Shown here one piece after another: positions 22,600-22,608 of a stretch of DNA of 22,608 nucleotides. Made by a program: the position numbers and the translations under genes. The notes under the pieces were generated by a model. The model searched no databases. It was given only the letters and a program-made list of their open reading frames with translations, and was not told where the DNA came from. The DNA is from an uncultured Collinsella sp. (GTDB lineage Bacteria > Actinomycetota > Coriobacteriia > Coriobacteriales > Coriobacteriaceae). How positions within the stretch are numbered: the stretch's first letter is position 1; each line of letters opens with the position of its first letter. The stretch lies in contig CATZMG010000034.1 of assembly GCA_958421655.1 (NCBI GenBank), positions 1 through 22,608 on the forward strand. The letters are read 5' to 3'.

Positions 22600-22608
22600 A
22601 TGCGAGTC

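Noticed and set aside
1..22608. CRISPR array, prophage or insertion sequence with transposase
   Set aside because: No regularly spaced repeats, phage structural genes or transposase frames were found on either strand.

Overview
The window looks like a chromosome segment from a gut Coriobacteriia species, most like Collinsella (Actinomycetota). This is inferred from the GC-rich, C-ending codons, the acpS-nnr-alr-udg-tsaE-tsaB/rimI/tsaD gene order, a CwlM-like protein next to a polyprenyl synthase, and the sugar-transport repertoire. No database search was possible, so the genus is a judgement.

Layout. (1) 160-6983, plus strand: a tight housekeeping operon. It encodes holo-ACP synthase, bifunctional NAD(P)H-hydrate repair, alanine racemase, a family-4 [4Fe-4S] uracil-DNA glycosylase, TsaE, and one 794-residue protein that fuses TsaB, RimI and TsaD. 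Most of the bacterial t6A tRNA-modification machinery (TsaE plus the fusion) is therefore made from neighbouring frames. (2) 7001-7125 and, 4.7 kb away, 11767-11903: two copies of a long hairpin element. They share a conserved 81-bp core (about 91% identical), but each has its own outer arms that are self-complementary. Both sit just after a stop codon, in the same orientation as the gene before them. (3) 7244-9403: a promoter with an overlapping palindrome, then a transcribed leader with a 14-codon Ile/Val-rich peptide (MFTHQLNIISVVII), a chain of mutually exclusive hairpins and a perfect 13-bp terminator, all ahead of a CstA-family transporter. This has the form of a branched-chain amino-acid attenuator on a transporter. 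(4) 9588-11759: a protein of unknown role with a probable winged-helix N-terminus, about 300 residues of charged low-complexity linker and a C-terminal Toprim-like (JetD_C/DUF2220-like) domain, without Wadjet partners.

(5) 11904-12210: a tRNA-Gln(TTG) gene on the minus strand, a tRNA 3'-end remnant on the plus strand and two related hairpins. (6) 12210-14279, minus strand: a CwlM-like cytoplasmic protein with two peptidoglycan-binding repeats and a decayed amidase domain, then a polyprenyl diphosphate synthase. (7) 14393-16843, minus strand: a glucose/maltose-family PTS EIICB fused to a HAD phosphatase, with the reading frame interrupted by a single in-frame TAG inside the HAD domain.

(8) 17073-22464, plus strand: a TreR-like GntR regulator, divergent from the PTS gene, followed by a complete CUT1 sugar ABC transporter (Tat-type lipoprotein, two permeases, MsmX/UgpC-type ATPase). 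Four related 12-bp palindromes (consensus TTGTTTAAACAA) lie in front of the PTS gene, the regulator and the ABC operon. This suggests one local regulon in which the GntR protein controls both uptake routes. Hairpins without T-tracts separate the ABC genes and probably set their relative expression.

The best candidates for something undescribed are the paired long-hairpin element, the Ile/Val attenuator in front of cstA, and the solitary Toprim protein.
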